From contig CBDFKB010000008.1 of the NCBI GenBank assembly GCA_965248715.1, forward strand, positions 1,674,001-1,738,000: DNA of 64,000 nucleotides, read 5' to 3'. Position 1 is the first letter of the stretch. The number at the start of each line of letters is the position of its first letter. This DNA comes from CBDFKB01 sp965248715. GTDB lineage: Bacteria; Pseudomonadota; Alphaproteobacteria; Rhizobiales; Rhizobiaceae. This document shows positions 16,693-25,728 of this stretch, piece by piece. Under the pieces are notes generated by a model. The model did not search any database. It had not been told where the DNA came from and worked only from the letters and a program-made list of their open reading frames with translations. The position numbers and the translations under genes were made by a program.

Positions 16693-18270
16693 TTGGCCGC
16701 CGATTTTGACGCCGTTATTATAGGGGCCGGTCACAACAGTTTGGCCTGCGCCGCCCATCTGGCGTTGAAAGGCTGGAGCGTCGCAATATTCGAGATGGCT
16801 TCGCGGCCAGGCGGCGCGATAAAGACCCTTGAATTGACCGCCCCCGGGTTCCGCCATGATTGGGCGGCAATGAATTTGAGTTTGTTTGCTGGATCGGCGT
16901 TTCATAAGGCGAACCAAGCCGAATTGGCCCGTCATGGCCTAGAATTTGTGCCGGTATCGAATTGCTTTGCCAGTGTATTTCCCGACGGTAAATGGTTGGG
17001 TGTTGGAACCGATTTGCCGCAAACAACCGCCCGTATCGCCGAATTTTCCGGGCCGGATGCGGAAACCTGGCAAGGCTTGGTTGATGAGTTTCCTGACCGT
17101 GCGGAGTATCTCTTCGCCCTGCTCGCCATGCCGATGAAAAAGCATGCGATTGCATTCTTTTTTCTGAAAATGCTGCGCAAAAAGGGCATCAGCTGGACTA
17201 CCAAATTTGTCCGGTTTCTGCTTTCCTCACCACGTTCATGGTTGACCGAAACATTTCGTAGCCAGCATGTGCGTGCCACGCTTGCGGCATGGGGTATGCA
17301 CCTTGATTTCGCCCCCGATATTGCTGGCGGTGCCCTGTTTCCTTATCTCGAGGCGATGACCAATCAAAGTTTCGGCATGGTGCTTGGCAAAGGCGGTGCC
17401 GATACTGCGATCACCGCGCTGACCGGTATGATCGAGGCGCATGGCGGCAAGATCATCTGCGATCAAAAAGTCGCCGCGATACGCTACCAGGCTAAACGGG
17501 CGGTCGGCGTTGAGTTGGCTGACGGAACCGCGGTAACTGCCAAACGTGCGGTGATCGCCAACACTGCACCTTCCGCATTGTTGGACCTTCTTCCTGGCAA
17601 TACCTGCGGCGATGTGGGCTTCGATGTTGCGATGCAAAAATTCGCCCACGCGCCAGGCACGATGATGATCCATCTGGCGATGGAAGATTTGCCCGCCTGG
17701 TCGGCCGGCAATCAACTGCGCGAATTCGCATACGTGCACCTTGCGCCTTCGTTGGACCAGATGGCCCTGACCTATGCCCAGGCTAAAGCTGGCATATTGC
17801 CCGATGAGCCGGTGATTGTCGTTGGACAGCCAACGAGTGTCGACCCGACCCGGGCGCCGAAGGATAAGCACGTATTGTGGCTGCAAGTGCGTATGGTGCC
17901 AGCCGAAATCAAAGGCGACGCGACTAAAAAGATTTCCGCCCGCGACTGGAAAGAAGTAGCACCAGCATATGCCGACCATGTCTTGGACATCGTCGAGAGT
18001 TACGCGCCAGGGACCTTGGCAAATATCATTGCCCGGCATGTGGTTTCGCCGCTCGATCTGCAAGCCGACAATCCTAATCTGGTCGGTGGCGACCAAATTT
18101 GCGGCAGTCATCATCTGGCGCAGAATTTCCTGTTTCGGCCAGTGCCGGGCTATGCTCAATGGAAAACGCCGACCCCATCTCTTTATCTGGTCGGAGCAGC
18201 GACCTGGCCTGGCGCTGGGGTTGGCGCCGGTTCCGGTTACCTGCTCGGCCGCGAACTTGCCGGAGCTTAA
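16693..18270 (+). CDS. Phytoene-dehydrogenase-like FAD oxidoreductase (second paralogue)
   Basis: A 525-residue FAD enzyme starting at a TTG with GGGGAAG upstream. N-terminal FAD motif VIIGAGHNSLACAAHLALKG and EMASRPGGAIKT; C-terminal motif GAATWPGAGVGAGSGYLLGREL. It is homologous along its length to the enzyme at 14191-15786 but transcribed divergently. It heads the rightward operon with a complete family-5 ABC importer, so it may act on the imported compound. The reaction is unknown; the family includes desaturases, isomerases and amine oxidases. Confidence 0.85.
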   Translation: MAADFDAVIIGAGHNSLACAAHLALKGWSVAIFEMASRPGGAIKTLELTAPGFRHDWAAMNLSLFAGSAFHKANQAELARHGLEFVPVSNCFASVFPDGKWLGVGTDLPQTTARIAEFSGPDAETWQGLVDEFPDRAEYLFALLAMPMKKHAIAFFFLKMLRKKGISWTTKFVRFLLSSPRSWLTETFRSQHVRATLAAWGMHLDFAPDIAGGALFPYLEAMTNQSFGMVLGKGGADTAITALTGMIEAHGGKIICDQKVAAIRYQAKRAVGVELADGTAVTAKRAVIANTAPSALLDLLPGNTCGDVGFDVAMQKFAHAPGTMMIHLAMEDLPAWSAGNQLREFAYVHLAPSLDQMALTYAQAKAGILPDEPVIVVGQPTSVDPTRAPKDKHVLWLQVRMVPAEIKGDATKKISARDWKEVAPAYADHVLDIVESYAPGTLANIIARHVVSPLDLQADNPNLVGGDQICGSHHLAQNFLFRPVPGYAQWKTPTPSLYLVGAATWPGAGVGAGSGYLLGRELAGA

Positions 18271-18309
18271 ATTACCTATCGATCAATCTAACTAAACGGA
18301 GGAAACATA

Positions 18310-19839
18310 ATGTCACATATCAGTCGCAGAAGCGTGTTGCAGTTATCTACTGCTGCGGCGGCCATGGGAACGCTCGGCATTCCCACCGGTGCCAAAGCAG
18401 CCGACGAATTGGTCATCGCCTACAATGTAAATTTGCCATCCTGGGACCCGACCGTTGGCCCCTCGGCGGTAAACCCGACCATCCAGGGCATGTATCAGTC
18501 GGTCTTCGATCAATTTATTCTCCAGCAACCAGACCTGACCCCCGCACCCGGTCTATTAACCGAATGGGGCTGGAACGACGACAAAACCAAGGTGATAATG
18601 AAGGTGCGCGATGGTGTAACCTGGCATGACGGTTCGCCATTTACCGCCGAGGATGTGGCATGGTCGTTAACCCGGGCGGCAGACGAGGCGACGGGCAATC
18701 CGATCCAGTTCATCTGGTCGACACTTGCCAACATCAAGGCCGAGGGCAACATGGTAACCGCCGATGTGGCCAGGTTCGAACCGACCATCTTTAAGTGGAT
18801 GTATTTCCTGACCGGCTATGTGCTGCCGAAAGCCTATTATGAGCGGGTTGGCGCCGAAGGGTTCGAGGCAGCCCCGATTGGCACCGGTCCCTATATGGTC
18901 GAGAAATTCGAACGCAACGCCTTCATTCGGCTGAAAGCCAACGCCAATTATTGGGGCGGAAAGCCGGATTTCGAAACCGTTACCATCAAGTTCGTAACCG
19001 ATTCTGCATCGCGGGTGGCCGAGATTGAATCCGGCAATGCCCATGTCACGTTGGAAATGCCTTATGAGGAATTTGACCGCCTCAAGGCAAGCCAAGGATT
19101 GTCCGGCACCGCCAGCCCGATCTCGGACATCGGCATGATTTTCCTCAACGACATCGACGTCATGCTGGACAAAAATGTGCGACTTGCAGCCCATTACGCG
19201 ATCGACAAGAAATTGATTATCGATCGCTTGCTGCTGGGCTATGGGGTGCCACTAAACACCCTTCAGACCCCGGACTATATCGCCTTTGATCCGTCGATTA
19301 CGGTTCCCTACGATCCGGATAAAGCCAAGGAATTGCTGGCGGCATCGGGCCACGGACCTGATAACCCGGTCCGGTTCAAGATCCAGACCACCCGCGGCTT
19401 TAAGGCCAAAGACTATGAGATGATCCAGGCCATTATCGGCCTATGGCGCAAGGTCGGAATTGAAGCCGAAATCGAAGTCTACGAAATTGCCAAACATTAT
19501 GAATTGCGTGCCGCCGACCAATTAGCACCGGCTGCATTCTACAATTGGGGCAATTCGGTTGGCGATCCGACTACGTCGACTGGTTTCGCCATGTTCGGGC
19601 CAAGCCCGCATTCGGTTTGGGATGGTGAGGACCTGATCGGCATGATCGGCCCGCTTTGGGGCGAAGGCGACGAGGCCAAGCGGATCGCTGGCTGGAAGGA
19701 AGTTGATCGATATATTGCCAATGAGGGATTGGTCATTCCGCTGTTGCAATATGTACAGCCGATCCTGCACTCTTCGTCTGTGTCGGTAACCCCACACGCG
19801 TCAGGCGCCTTGTTACCGCATTTGATGCACCGCACCTGA
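18310..19839 (+). CDS. ABC transporter substrate-binding protein (family 5, peptide/nickel type)
   Basis: A 509-residue periplasmic solute-binding protein of the DppA/OppA/NikA family (SBP_bac_5). The N-terminus has a twin-arginine-like motif (SRRSVLQLS) followed by an Ala-rich hydrophobic stretch ending GAKA, so export is probably by the Tat route. Family features include the SVFDQF segment near the N-terminus, WHDGSPFTAEDVAWSL and the YDPDKAKELLAASGH region. GGAGG precedes the ATG. The ligand may be a peptide, opine, glutathione or another small amide; sequence does not decide. Confidence 0.92.
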   Translation: MSHISRRSVLQLSTAAAAMGTLGIPTGAKAADELVIAYNVNLPSWDPTVGPSAVNPTIQGMYQSVFDQFILQQPDLTPAPGLLTEWGWNDDKTKVIMKVRDGVTWHDGSPFTAEDVAWSLTRAADEATGNPIQFIWSTLANIKAEGNMVTADVARFEPTIFKWMYFLTGYVLPKAYYERVGAEGFEAAPIGTGPYMVEKFERNAFIRLKANANYWGGKPDFETVTIKFVTDSASRVAEIESGNAHVTLEMPYEEFDRLKASQGLSGTASPISDIGMIFLNDIDVMLDKNVRLAAHYAIDKKLIIDRLLLGYGVPLNTLQTPDYIAFDPSITVPYDPDKAKELLAASGHGPDNPVRFKIQTTRGFKAKDYEMIQAIIGLWRKVGIEAEIEVYEIAKHYELRAADQLAPAAFYNWGNSVGDPTTSTGFAMFGPSPHSVWDGEDLIGMIGPLWGEGDEAKRIAGWKEVDRYIANEGLVIPLLQYVQPILHSSSVSVTPHASGALLPHLMHRT

Positions 19840-19857
19840 TCATAGTAATTTTAGGTT

Positions 19858-19885
19858 GGGGGCCGTCGGCTTGCCGACGGCCCCC
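19858..19885 (+). promoter_or_regulatory. Strong intercistronic stem-loop after the binding-protein gene
   Basis: GGGGGCCGTCGGC and its exact complement are separated by only two bases, giving a 13-bp GC-rich stem (terminal pairs probably open to form the loop). There is no T-run, so it is more likely an RNA-stabilising or attenuating hairpin than a full terminator, allowing more binding protein than permease. Six bases separate it from the TTG of the permease gene. Confidence 0.7.
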
Positions 19886-19890
19886 GCCGA

Positions 19891-20916
19891 TTGAAGGCAA
19901 CTTTGATGTTGTTGCTGCGCGCGATCGTCTCCCGGTTGTTAACCACATTGGTGACCCTATTTGGGGTTGCCGTGATCGTGTTTGTGGTCATTCGGGTGGT
20001 GCCGGGAAATCCGATCGCAATGATGTTGCCGCCGGGCGCAACCGAAGCGGACATCGCGCGATTGCAGGCGCTCTACGGGTTTGACAAATCGATCCCCGAA
20101 CAATTCGTCATTTGGCTAGCGAAAGTGCTGACCGGTGATTTCGGAACTTCGATATCATTGCGCCAACCGGTGCTTTCATTGGTGCTAGGACGGCTGCCGG
20201 CAACCCTGGAATTGTCGATTTTCGCGCTCGTTATTGCGGTGGCGATGGGTGGCGTGATGGCGCTGATCGGGACCCGCTATCGCGGCACCAAAACCGAGGT
20301 CGGTATCGATGTTACCAACGGCATGGCGTTATCGGTCCCGGACTTTTTGTGGGGATTGGTGCTGATCTTATTGTTCGGCGTGTTGTGGCCAATTCTTCAT
20401 ATTTCCGGGCGGGTGTCGCCGTCACTGGACCTGCCGTTTTCCAGCCAATTCTACTTCTTCGAAAGCCTATTGCGACTGCGGCTCGATCTTACTGCCGATC
20501 TTTTGGCCCATATGTTGATGCCGGCGTTGGCGCTGGCGATCCCGCTTACTGCGATTATCGGCCAGGTGCTCAAACAGTCACTCAAGGAAACCATGCATGC
20601 TGATTATGTGCTGCTTTCGCGCACCAAGGGCTATGGCGAAAATCATGTGATCCTGCGCGAAGCGCTGCCCAACGCGGTGCTCCCGACCCTGACCCTGATC
20701 GGGGTGCAGTTCACCTTTTTGATCGGCGGCACGGTGATTATCGAGCGGCTGTTTTCCTATGAGGGGCTGGGCAATATGGCAATCGATGCGGTCATCAACC
20801 GCGACCTGCCCCTGATCCAGGGCATCGTCTTGCTGTTCGCGCTCCTGTTCACAGTAGTCAATCTTGTCGTCGACATGACTTACGCGCTGCTCAATCCGAA
20901 GTTGCGCCATGCTTGA
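19891..20916 (+). CDS. ABC transporter permease (DppB type)
   Basis: A 341-residue inner-membrane permease of the DppB/OppB family: an N-terminal helix (TTLVTLFGVAVIVFVVIRVV) followed by PGNP, periplasmic loop, five further helices and the cytoplasmic EAA-type loop (LREALPNAVLPTLTLIG). The start is a TTG at 19891; an ATG at 19906 is also possible. Its stop overlaps the next permease gene by eight bases. Confidence 0.92.
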   Translation: MKATLMLLLRAIVSRLLTTLVTLFGVAVIVFVVIRVVPGNPIAMMLPPGATEADIARLQALYGFDKSIPEQFVIWLAKVLTGDFGTSISLRQPVLSLVLGRLPATLELSIFALVIAVAMGGVMALIGTRYRGTKTEVGIDVTNGMALSVPDFLWGLVLILLFGVLWPILHISGRVSPSLDLPFSSQFYFFESLLRLRLDLTADLLAHMLMPALALAIPLTAIIGQVLKQSLKETMHADYVLLSRTKGYGENHVILREALPNAVLPTLTLIGVQFTFLIGGTVIIERLFSYEGLGNMAIDAVINRDLPLIQGIVLLFALLFTVVNLVVDMTYALLNPKLRHA

Positions 20917-21760
20917 CGGTAGAGCAAAAATCCGCCGAGGTTTGGGGCTCAGATTGTGGCTGTCGACTGGCTGGCTGGCGGTATTGATCCTTGCCGCAGC
21001 CTTTGCGCCGTTGATCAGCCCGCAGGACCCGCTTGCGCAGGACCTTTTTGCTGGCCGATTGCCGCCGTTTTGGATCGATGGCTCGCAATCTGGATTTTGG
21101 CTTGGCACCGACAGTCTTGGCCGCGATGTGTTGACGCGAATTATCCACGGCGCCCGCATTGCCGTGATCGTCGCTTTTGTTGCCGGTATCTCCACCTGCC
21201 TGCTGGGTTCGGCCCTCGGACTGATTGCCGGATATTTTCGCGGCTGGCCCGACCGAATTATCTCGCGTCTGGTTGATGTATGGATGGCGTTTCCCCCCGT
21301 GTTGTTCGCGATTTTGCTGATCGCGGTGTTGGGCACCGGTTTGACATCGATAATCATCGCGATCACCGTCATCGATTGGACCCGGTTTTGCCGGGTGGTG
21401 CGGGCGGAAGCCATGAACCAATCCCAGATGGACTATGTCGCCTCGGCCCAGGTGGTCGGGCGCACCCGCATCGATACCCTGCGGCGTGAAATCCTGCCCA
21501 ACGTGCTGCCGACAATCGTGGTGCTGTTGTCGCTGGAGATGGGCATCGCCGTCATCGTCGAGGCGATCCTGTCTTTCGTCAATTTGTCAATTTCGACCGA
21601 CGCACCGACCTGGGGCGGTATGATCGCGGAAGGGCGAATATCAATCCACCAGGCCTGGTGGGTGTTGGTGTTTCCACTGATTGCTTTGTTTTTTACGGTG
21701 TTGTCGTTCAGCCAATTCGGTGAAGGGTTGCGCGACCGATTTGATCCGGTGCTGCGATGA
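20909..21760 (+). CDS. ABC transporter permease (DppC type)
   Basis: A 283-residue permease of the DppC/OppC family. The N-terminal helix, the LGTDSLGRDVLTRIIHGAR segment before the core helices, and the EAA loop (LRREILPNVLPTIVVL) are typical. It overlaps both neighbours: the DppB-type gene by eight bases and the ATPase gene by four (ATGA), so the subunits should be made stoichiometrically. Confidence 0.93.
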   Translation: MLDGRAKIRRGLGLRLWLSTGWLAVLILAAAFAPLISPQDPLAQDLFAGRLPPFWIDGSQSGFWLGTDSLGRDVLTRIIHGARIAVIVAFVAGISTCLLGSALGLIAGYFRGWPDRIISRLVDVWMAFPPVLFAILLIAVLGTGLTSIIIAITVIDWTRFCRVVRAEAMNQSQMDYVASAQVVGRTRIDTLRREILPNVLPTIVVLLSLEMGIAVIVEAILSFVNLSISTDAPTWGGMIAEGRISIHQAWWVLVFPLIALFFTVLSFSQFGEGLRDRFDPVLR

Positions 21761-22638
21761 CGGTTCCGTTTTTACGCATTCAAGGTTTGAGCGCCGCCCT
21801 CAAGGCAACCGGCGAACGGATATTGCGCTCGGTCTCGCTCGATCTCGCCGCAGGCGAGGTTCGCGGCCTGGTCGGCGAGAGCGGCGCCGGAAAAAGCATG
21901 ATCGGTAAGGCAATCCTCGGCATTTTGCCAAACTCGATCGAGATCGTTGCCGGGCGGATTTTGCTTGGCGAAGCAGATTTGCTGCAATTGACACCGGCAA
22001 AGCGGCGCCAGATCATCGGTGCCACCGCCGCATTAATCCCACAAGATCCTTTAACCGCGCTCAACCCGTCGCATCGGATCGGGCCGCAGATCACCAACCG
22101 TCTGGTGGACATTTTGCGCTGGCAACGAAAGGACGCCGAACGCCGTGCGCTCGAGTTGCTCGATGAGGTTGACATACCCGATCCGTCCCGGGTGATGCGC
22201 GCCTACCCGCACGAACTGTCCGGCGGCATGCGGCAACGAATATTGATTGCATCTGCTTTTGCCGCCGAACCCAAATTGATTATCGCCGATGAACCAACAA
22301 CCGCATTGGATGTAACGGTGCAAAAGCAGATATTGGGTTTGATCAAGGACATGCAGTCCCACCACCAGACCGCACTTTTATTTGTAACTCATGATCTCGG
22401 TGTGGTGTCGAAAGTATGCCAAAACATAACGGTTCTTTATGCCGGGATGGTGGTTGAGGACACGTCGGTCAGCGCCTTTTTCGACGGGCCCGCCCATGAT
22501 TATTCGGCCGCCTTGCTGGCGGCGACACCAAAATATACCGATCCCGACCGTTCCCTGATGCCGGTTAGCGATCATGTTATTGAAGCAGTGCAGGCGCAAG
22601 CAGCAGCGGCTGACAAGGGGTGGCGCGATGAACGCTGA
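21757..22638 (+). CDS. ABC transporter ATP-binding protein (DppD type)
   Basis: A 293-residue ATPase: Walker A GESGAGKS at about 40-47, signature LSGGMRQRI, Walker B LIIADEPTTALD and the H-loop LFVTHDLG. The C-terminus lacks an obvious Cys-rich oligopeptide/dipeptide extension for a fourth Fe-S cluster. It overlaps the second ATPase gene by eleven bases. Confidence 0.93.
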   Translation: MTVPFLRIQGLSAALKATGERILRSVSLDLAAGEVRGLVGESGAGKSMIGKAILGILPNSIEIVAGRILLGEADLLQLTPAKRRQIIGATAALIPQDPLTALNPSHRIGPQITNRLVDILRWQRKDAERRALELLDEVDIPDPSRVMRAYPHELSGGMRQRILIASAFAAEPKLIIADEPTTALDVTVQKQILGLIKDMQSHHQTALLFVTHDLGVVSKVCQNITVLYAGMVVEDTSVSAFFDGPAHDYSAALLAATPKYTDPDRSLMPVSDHVIEAVQAQAAAADKGWRDER

Positions 22639-23437
22639 CTGCCCGATCCTGCAAGTTAGCGATCTTCGTGTGTCGTTGCCCGATATGACGCGAAAACCGC
22701 TGTTTGGCGCCGCGCCAAGGATTGATATCTTAAAGGGCATTACTTTTGATGTCGCCCATGGCGAAGTGGTTGGTATTGTCGGCGGTTCCGGGTCCGGCAA
22801 GACCACGCTCGGCCGTACTTTGTTACGCCTTATTGAACCCACCACCGGTTCAATCACATTTTGCGGGCAGGACATTACCCATCTTTTAGATCGCGAAATG
22901 CGGCCGGTTCGCCGGCGGATTCAGATGATTTTTCAAGACCCAATGTCTTCGCTTAATCCCCGCCATCGAATTGGCTACATTATTGGTGGACCGTTGGCGC
23001 TGCACGGCCTCGAGCGGGTCGATCAACGGGTGCAAGAAGCGCTGGACCATGTCGGGTTGCCGACTTGGTTCGCCAAGCGTTATCCGCACGAGATTTCCGG
23101 CGGCCAAAGGCAACGGGTCGGCATCGCCCGCGCCATCGCGCTCGAGCCTGAATTTATCCTCGCCGATGAGATCGTTTCCGGCCTTGATGTTTCGTCCCAG
23201 GCGCAGGTGTTGAACTTACTGGAACGCCTGGTTGCGGAACTTGGCCTGACCCTTGCCTTCATCAGCCACGACCTTTCGGTTGTGCGTCGCTTGTGTGATC
23301 GTGTCCTGGTACTACAGCGCGGGGAACTGGTTGAGAACGCCACCGCCGAACAATTGTTCGCCAGTCCGGCTGATGCCTACACCAAGGAATTATTAGACGC
23401 GATCCCCCTGCCCGACCCGAAGCAGGCCAACTGGTAA
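22628..23437 (+). CDS. ABC transporter ATP-binding protein (DppF type)
   Basis: A 269-residue ATPase with Walker A GGSGSGKTT, signature ISGGQRQRV, Walker B FILADEIVSGLD and H-loop AFISHDLSV. The ATG at 22628 has AAGGGG upstream and gives the usual start; a longer in-frame start at 22574 lies inside the previous gene. Last gene of the rightward operon, completing a two-permease, two-ATPase, one-binding-protein importer. Confidence 0.93.
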   Translation: MNADCPILQVSDLRVSLPDMTRKPLFGAAPRIDILKGITFDVAHGEVVGIVGGSGSGKTTLGRTLLRLIEPTTGSITFCGQDITHLLDREMRPVRRRIQMIFQDPMSSLNPRHRIGYIIGGPLALHGLERVDQRVQEALDHVGLPTWFAKRYPHEISGGQRQRVGIARAIALEPEFILADEIVSGLDVSSQAQVLNLLERLVAELGLTLAFISHDLSVVRRLCDRVLVLQRGELVENATAEQLFASPADAYTKELLDAIPLPDPKQANW

Positions 23438-23465
23438 TCGGGCAAATGCTACCTACCGGGATTTG

Positions 23466-23677
23466 CTAGAGCGTATTCCCGAAAAGTGTGTAGCGGTTTT
23501 CGGACAAGAATACGCGACAAAACAAACAGATAGCGCGACGAAGCAAAAATCCTACGCTTGGTGACTAGCGCTAGAGCGTATTCCCGAAAAGTGTGTAGCG
23601 GTTTTCGGATAAGAATACGCGCCAAAACAAACAGATAGCGCGACGAAGCTATTCCAACGCTTCGTGACAAGCGCTAG
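23466..23677 (-). repeat. Two tandem family A CTAG-bounded repeats
   Basis: Two units in reverse orientation, 23466-23571 and 23568-23677, sharing a CTAG at the junction. Both carry the second arm type: TCCCGAAAA/TTTTCGG inner arms and GCGTATTC/GAATACGC outer arms. The small hairpin is imperfect in both. They lie between the converging ABC operon and ttcA and may help separate them. Confidence 0.85.
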
Positions 23678-23691
23678 GTTTCACATTCGTC

Positions 23692-24555
23692 TCAGCCATC
23701 GTTGGTACAACTCGCGTCAAGTCGCGAAAAATCAAATAGTTCGCGGTCGAGCAGATGGCTCGGGCGCACATTGGCGAGCGCGCGGATCATGATGTCTTTT
23801 CGCCCCGGCATACGGGTTTCGATGTCGCTTAGCATCCGCTTCATCTGGTTGCGCTGCAGGCCGTCCCGGCTACCGCACAGATCACACGGAATGATCGGAA
23901 AAGCCATCGCCGCAGCGAATTTGGCCAGATCCGCCTCGGCGCAATATGCGAGCGGGCGCAACACCTGGCAATCACCAGCGTCATTAACAAGGCTCGGCGG
24001 CATTGCGGCCAACCGGCCGCCGTGAAACAAATTCATGAAAAAGGTCTCAAGAATATCCTCGCGGTGGTGACCGAGCACCAACGCATGGCAGCCTTCCTCG
24101 CGGGCGACACGGTAAAGATGGCCGCGTCTTAGCCGCGAACAAAGCGAACAATAGGTGGCGTTTCCTGCCAGCTTTTCAGTAACAATCGAATAGGTGTCGC
24201 GATATTCGATCCGGTGCGCAATGCCGATCTCGGCCAGATATTGCGGCAAGATCTGCTTGGGAAAACCGGGCTGACCCTGATCGAGATTGCACGCGATCAA
24301 TTCAACCGGCAACAGGCCGCGCCATTGAAGGTCGACCAACAGTGCCAGTAGAACGTGGGAATCCTTGCCACCGGAAATTCCGACCAGCCATTTTGCACCC
24401 GTCTGAACCATGGAAAATTCATCGATCGCCTGGCGGGTCAGCCGCAGCAGCCGCTTGCGAAGTTTGTTGAACTCGACACCCTTTGGCGCAGTCTTAAACA
24501 TCGGGTGCGCGCCGGCACCTATATCAGATTTCGCGGAATGCTGGTTCATGGCCAT
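23692..24555 (-). CDS. ttcA: tRNA 2-thiocytidine(32) synthetase TtcA
   Basis: A 287-residue PP-loop ATPase that thiolates cytidine 32 of certain tRNAs using a [4Fe-4S] cluster. PP-loop SGGKDSHVL, cluster Cys pairs in YCSLCSRLRRG and PCDLCGSRDGL, and the GHHREDILETFFMNLF segment match TtcA. The length is normal. Starts at 24555 or 24549 (MAMNQ) are equivalent. Monocistronic between repeats. Confidence 0.93.
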   Translation of the reverse strand: MAMNQHSAKSDIGAGAHPMFKTAPKGVEFNKLRKRLLRLTRQAIDEFSMVQTGAKWLVGISGGKDSHVLLALLVDLQWRGLLPVELIACNLDQGQPGFPKQILPQYLAEIGIAHRIEYRDTYSIVTEKLAGNATYCSLCSRLRRGHLYRVAREEGCHALVLGHHREDILETFFMNLFHGGRLAAMPPSLVNDAGDCQVLRPLAYCAEADLAKFAAAMAFPIIPCDLCGSRDGLQRNQMKRMLSDIETRMPGRKDIMIRALANVRPSHLLDRELFDFSRLDASCTNDG

Positions 24556-24595
24556 ATCCAGATTATCCGGTCAGGCGCGAAGTGCGCGTGAACCG

Positions 24596-24746
24596 CCTGA
24601 GCACCTCTAAAAACCCTTCTTTTGGGTTCTGGGAGCAATTTTTTGTTTTTGCGTTGCTCAAATATTTCAACATATTATCCGGTACTCAAAACTTCAAAAT
24701 CACCCCCAGCCCAACAAAATTGAGGATTTTTAGAGGAACTCGCCTG
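24596..24746. repeat. Family D palindromic repeat, copy 1
   Basis: About 145 bp, roughly 93% identical by eye to 63034-63183. The ends are inverted: GAGCACCTCTAAAAACCCT on the left against a copy of CCTCTAAAAATCCTC on the complement at the right. The interior is AT-rich (AAATATTTCAACATATTATC). No coding potential. It lies between the divergent ttcA start and the rpsD terminator. Confidence 0.8.
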
Positions 24747-24827
24747 ATCACACAGGTTTATACCGAATTCCTTTGGTGTCGCTTCGCCTCGGGCGGAAAA
24801 TATCGGCTACTATCCATCCTGTCAGCC

Positions 24828-24857
24828 ACAAAAAAAGCCCGGGCTTGCCCGGGCTTT
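24828..24857 (-). terminator. Rho-independent terminator of rpsD
   Basis: On the minus strand, GCCCGGGC is repeated as an inverted pair separated by AA, giving a strong GC stem followed by a run of seven T. It lies 22 bases beyond the rpsD stop. Confidence 0.93.
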
Positions 24858-24879
24858 GCTTTCGCCATCTGGCAAACGA

Positions 24880-25497
24880 TTAACGCGAATAAAATTCGAC
24901 CACCAGGTTCGGTTCCATGTGCACGGGATAAGGCACTTCGCCAAACGCCGGTTGACGCAGATAGGTCGCAACCATTTTCGAATGGTCCACATCCACATAG
25001 TCCGGCACGTCGCGCTCGGCCAGTTGCACGGCCTCCAGCACCAGACCCATCTGTTTGGAGCGCTCGCGAACCTCGATCACGTCACCGACATTGCAGCGAT
25101 AGGACGGGATGTTGACCTTCTTGCCATTGACCATGACATGGCCGTGATTGACAAACTGGCGGGCAGCAAACACCGTCGGTACGAATTTGGCGCGGTAAAC
25201 CAGGGCATCGAGCCGGCTTTCCAATAGACCGATCAGCAGTTCCGAGGTGTCGCCCTTGCGGCGCACGGCTTCGCCATAAATGCGCCGGAACTGTTTTTCG
25301 GAAATATTGCCGTAATAGCCCTTGAGCTTTTGTTTGGCCTTGAGCTGATTGCCGAAATCAGACAATTTGCCCTTGCGCCGCTGGCCGTGCTGGCCAGGGC
25401 CGTATTCGCGGCGATTGACCGGGCTTTTTGGCCGGCCCCAGATATTTTCGCCCATACGGCGATCAATTTTATATTTGCTGCTGTTGCGCTTGCTCAT
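24880..25497 (-). CDS. rpsD: 30S ribosomal protein S4
   Basis: A 205-residue S4, a primary 16S rRNA-binding protein. MSKRNSSKYKIDRRMGENIWG at the start, RREYGPGQHGQRRKGK, and the S4 RNA-binding domain (LESRLDALVYRAKFV, GHVMVNGKKVNIPSYRC) are canonical. The ATG at 25497 is fixed by family alignment; an in-frame extension to 25704 is untranslated leader. Monocistronic, as usual for alphaproteobacterial rpsD. Confidence 0.97.
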   Translation of the reverse strand: MSKRNSSKYKIDRRMGENIWGRPKSPVNRREYGPGQHGQRRKGKLSDFGNQLKAKQKLKGYYGNISEKQFRRIYGEAVRRKGDTSELLIGLLESRLDALVYRAKFVPTVFAARQFVNHGHVMVNGKKVNIPSYRCNVGDVIEVRERSKQMGLVLEAVQLAERDVPDYVDVDHSKMVATYLRQPAFGEVPYPVHMEPNLVVEFYSR

Positions 25498-25728
25498 CGC
25501 TAATTCCATCAGGTTAGGCCCGCCGGAATTGTTCCAACGGTCCGGTGTGGAGTGCGCCCTCCTTTGCTCCAGACCAGGTCTGGCGCCGACAGACATCTTG
25601 CGGCAAGGCGCTCGATATCGCGGGTGACACAGAAAAAGGCCCATGCGGGCCAAGAGCGGTGATTTAGGCGGGCGGGTGGTGAAAGTCAATGGGCGCGCGT
25701 GCAAAGCACACCACTTCGTAAGCGAATG

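Noticed and set aside
25498..25704. In-frame N-terminal extension of rpsD
   Set aside because: S4 proteins start at MSKRNSSKYKIDRR; the extension has no similarity to S4 and the internal ATG fits the family.
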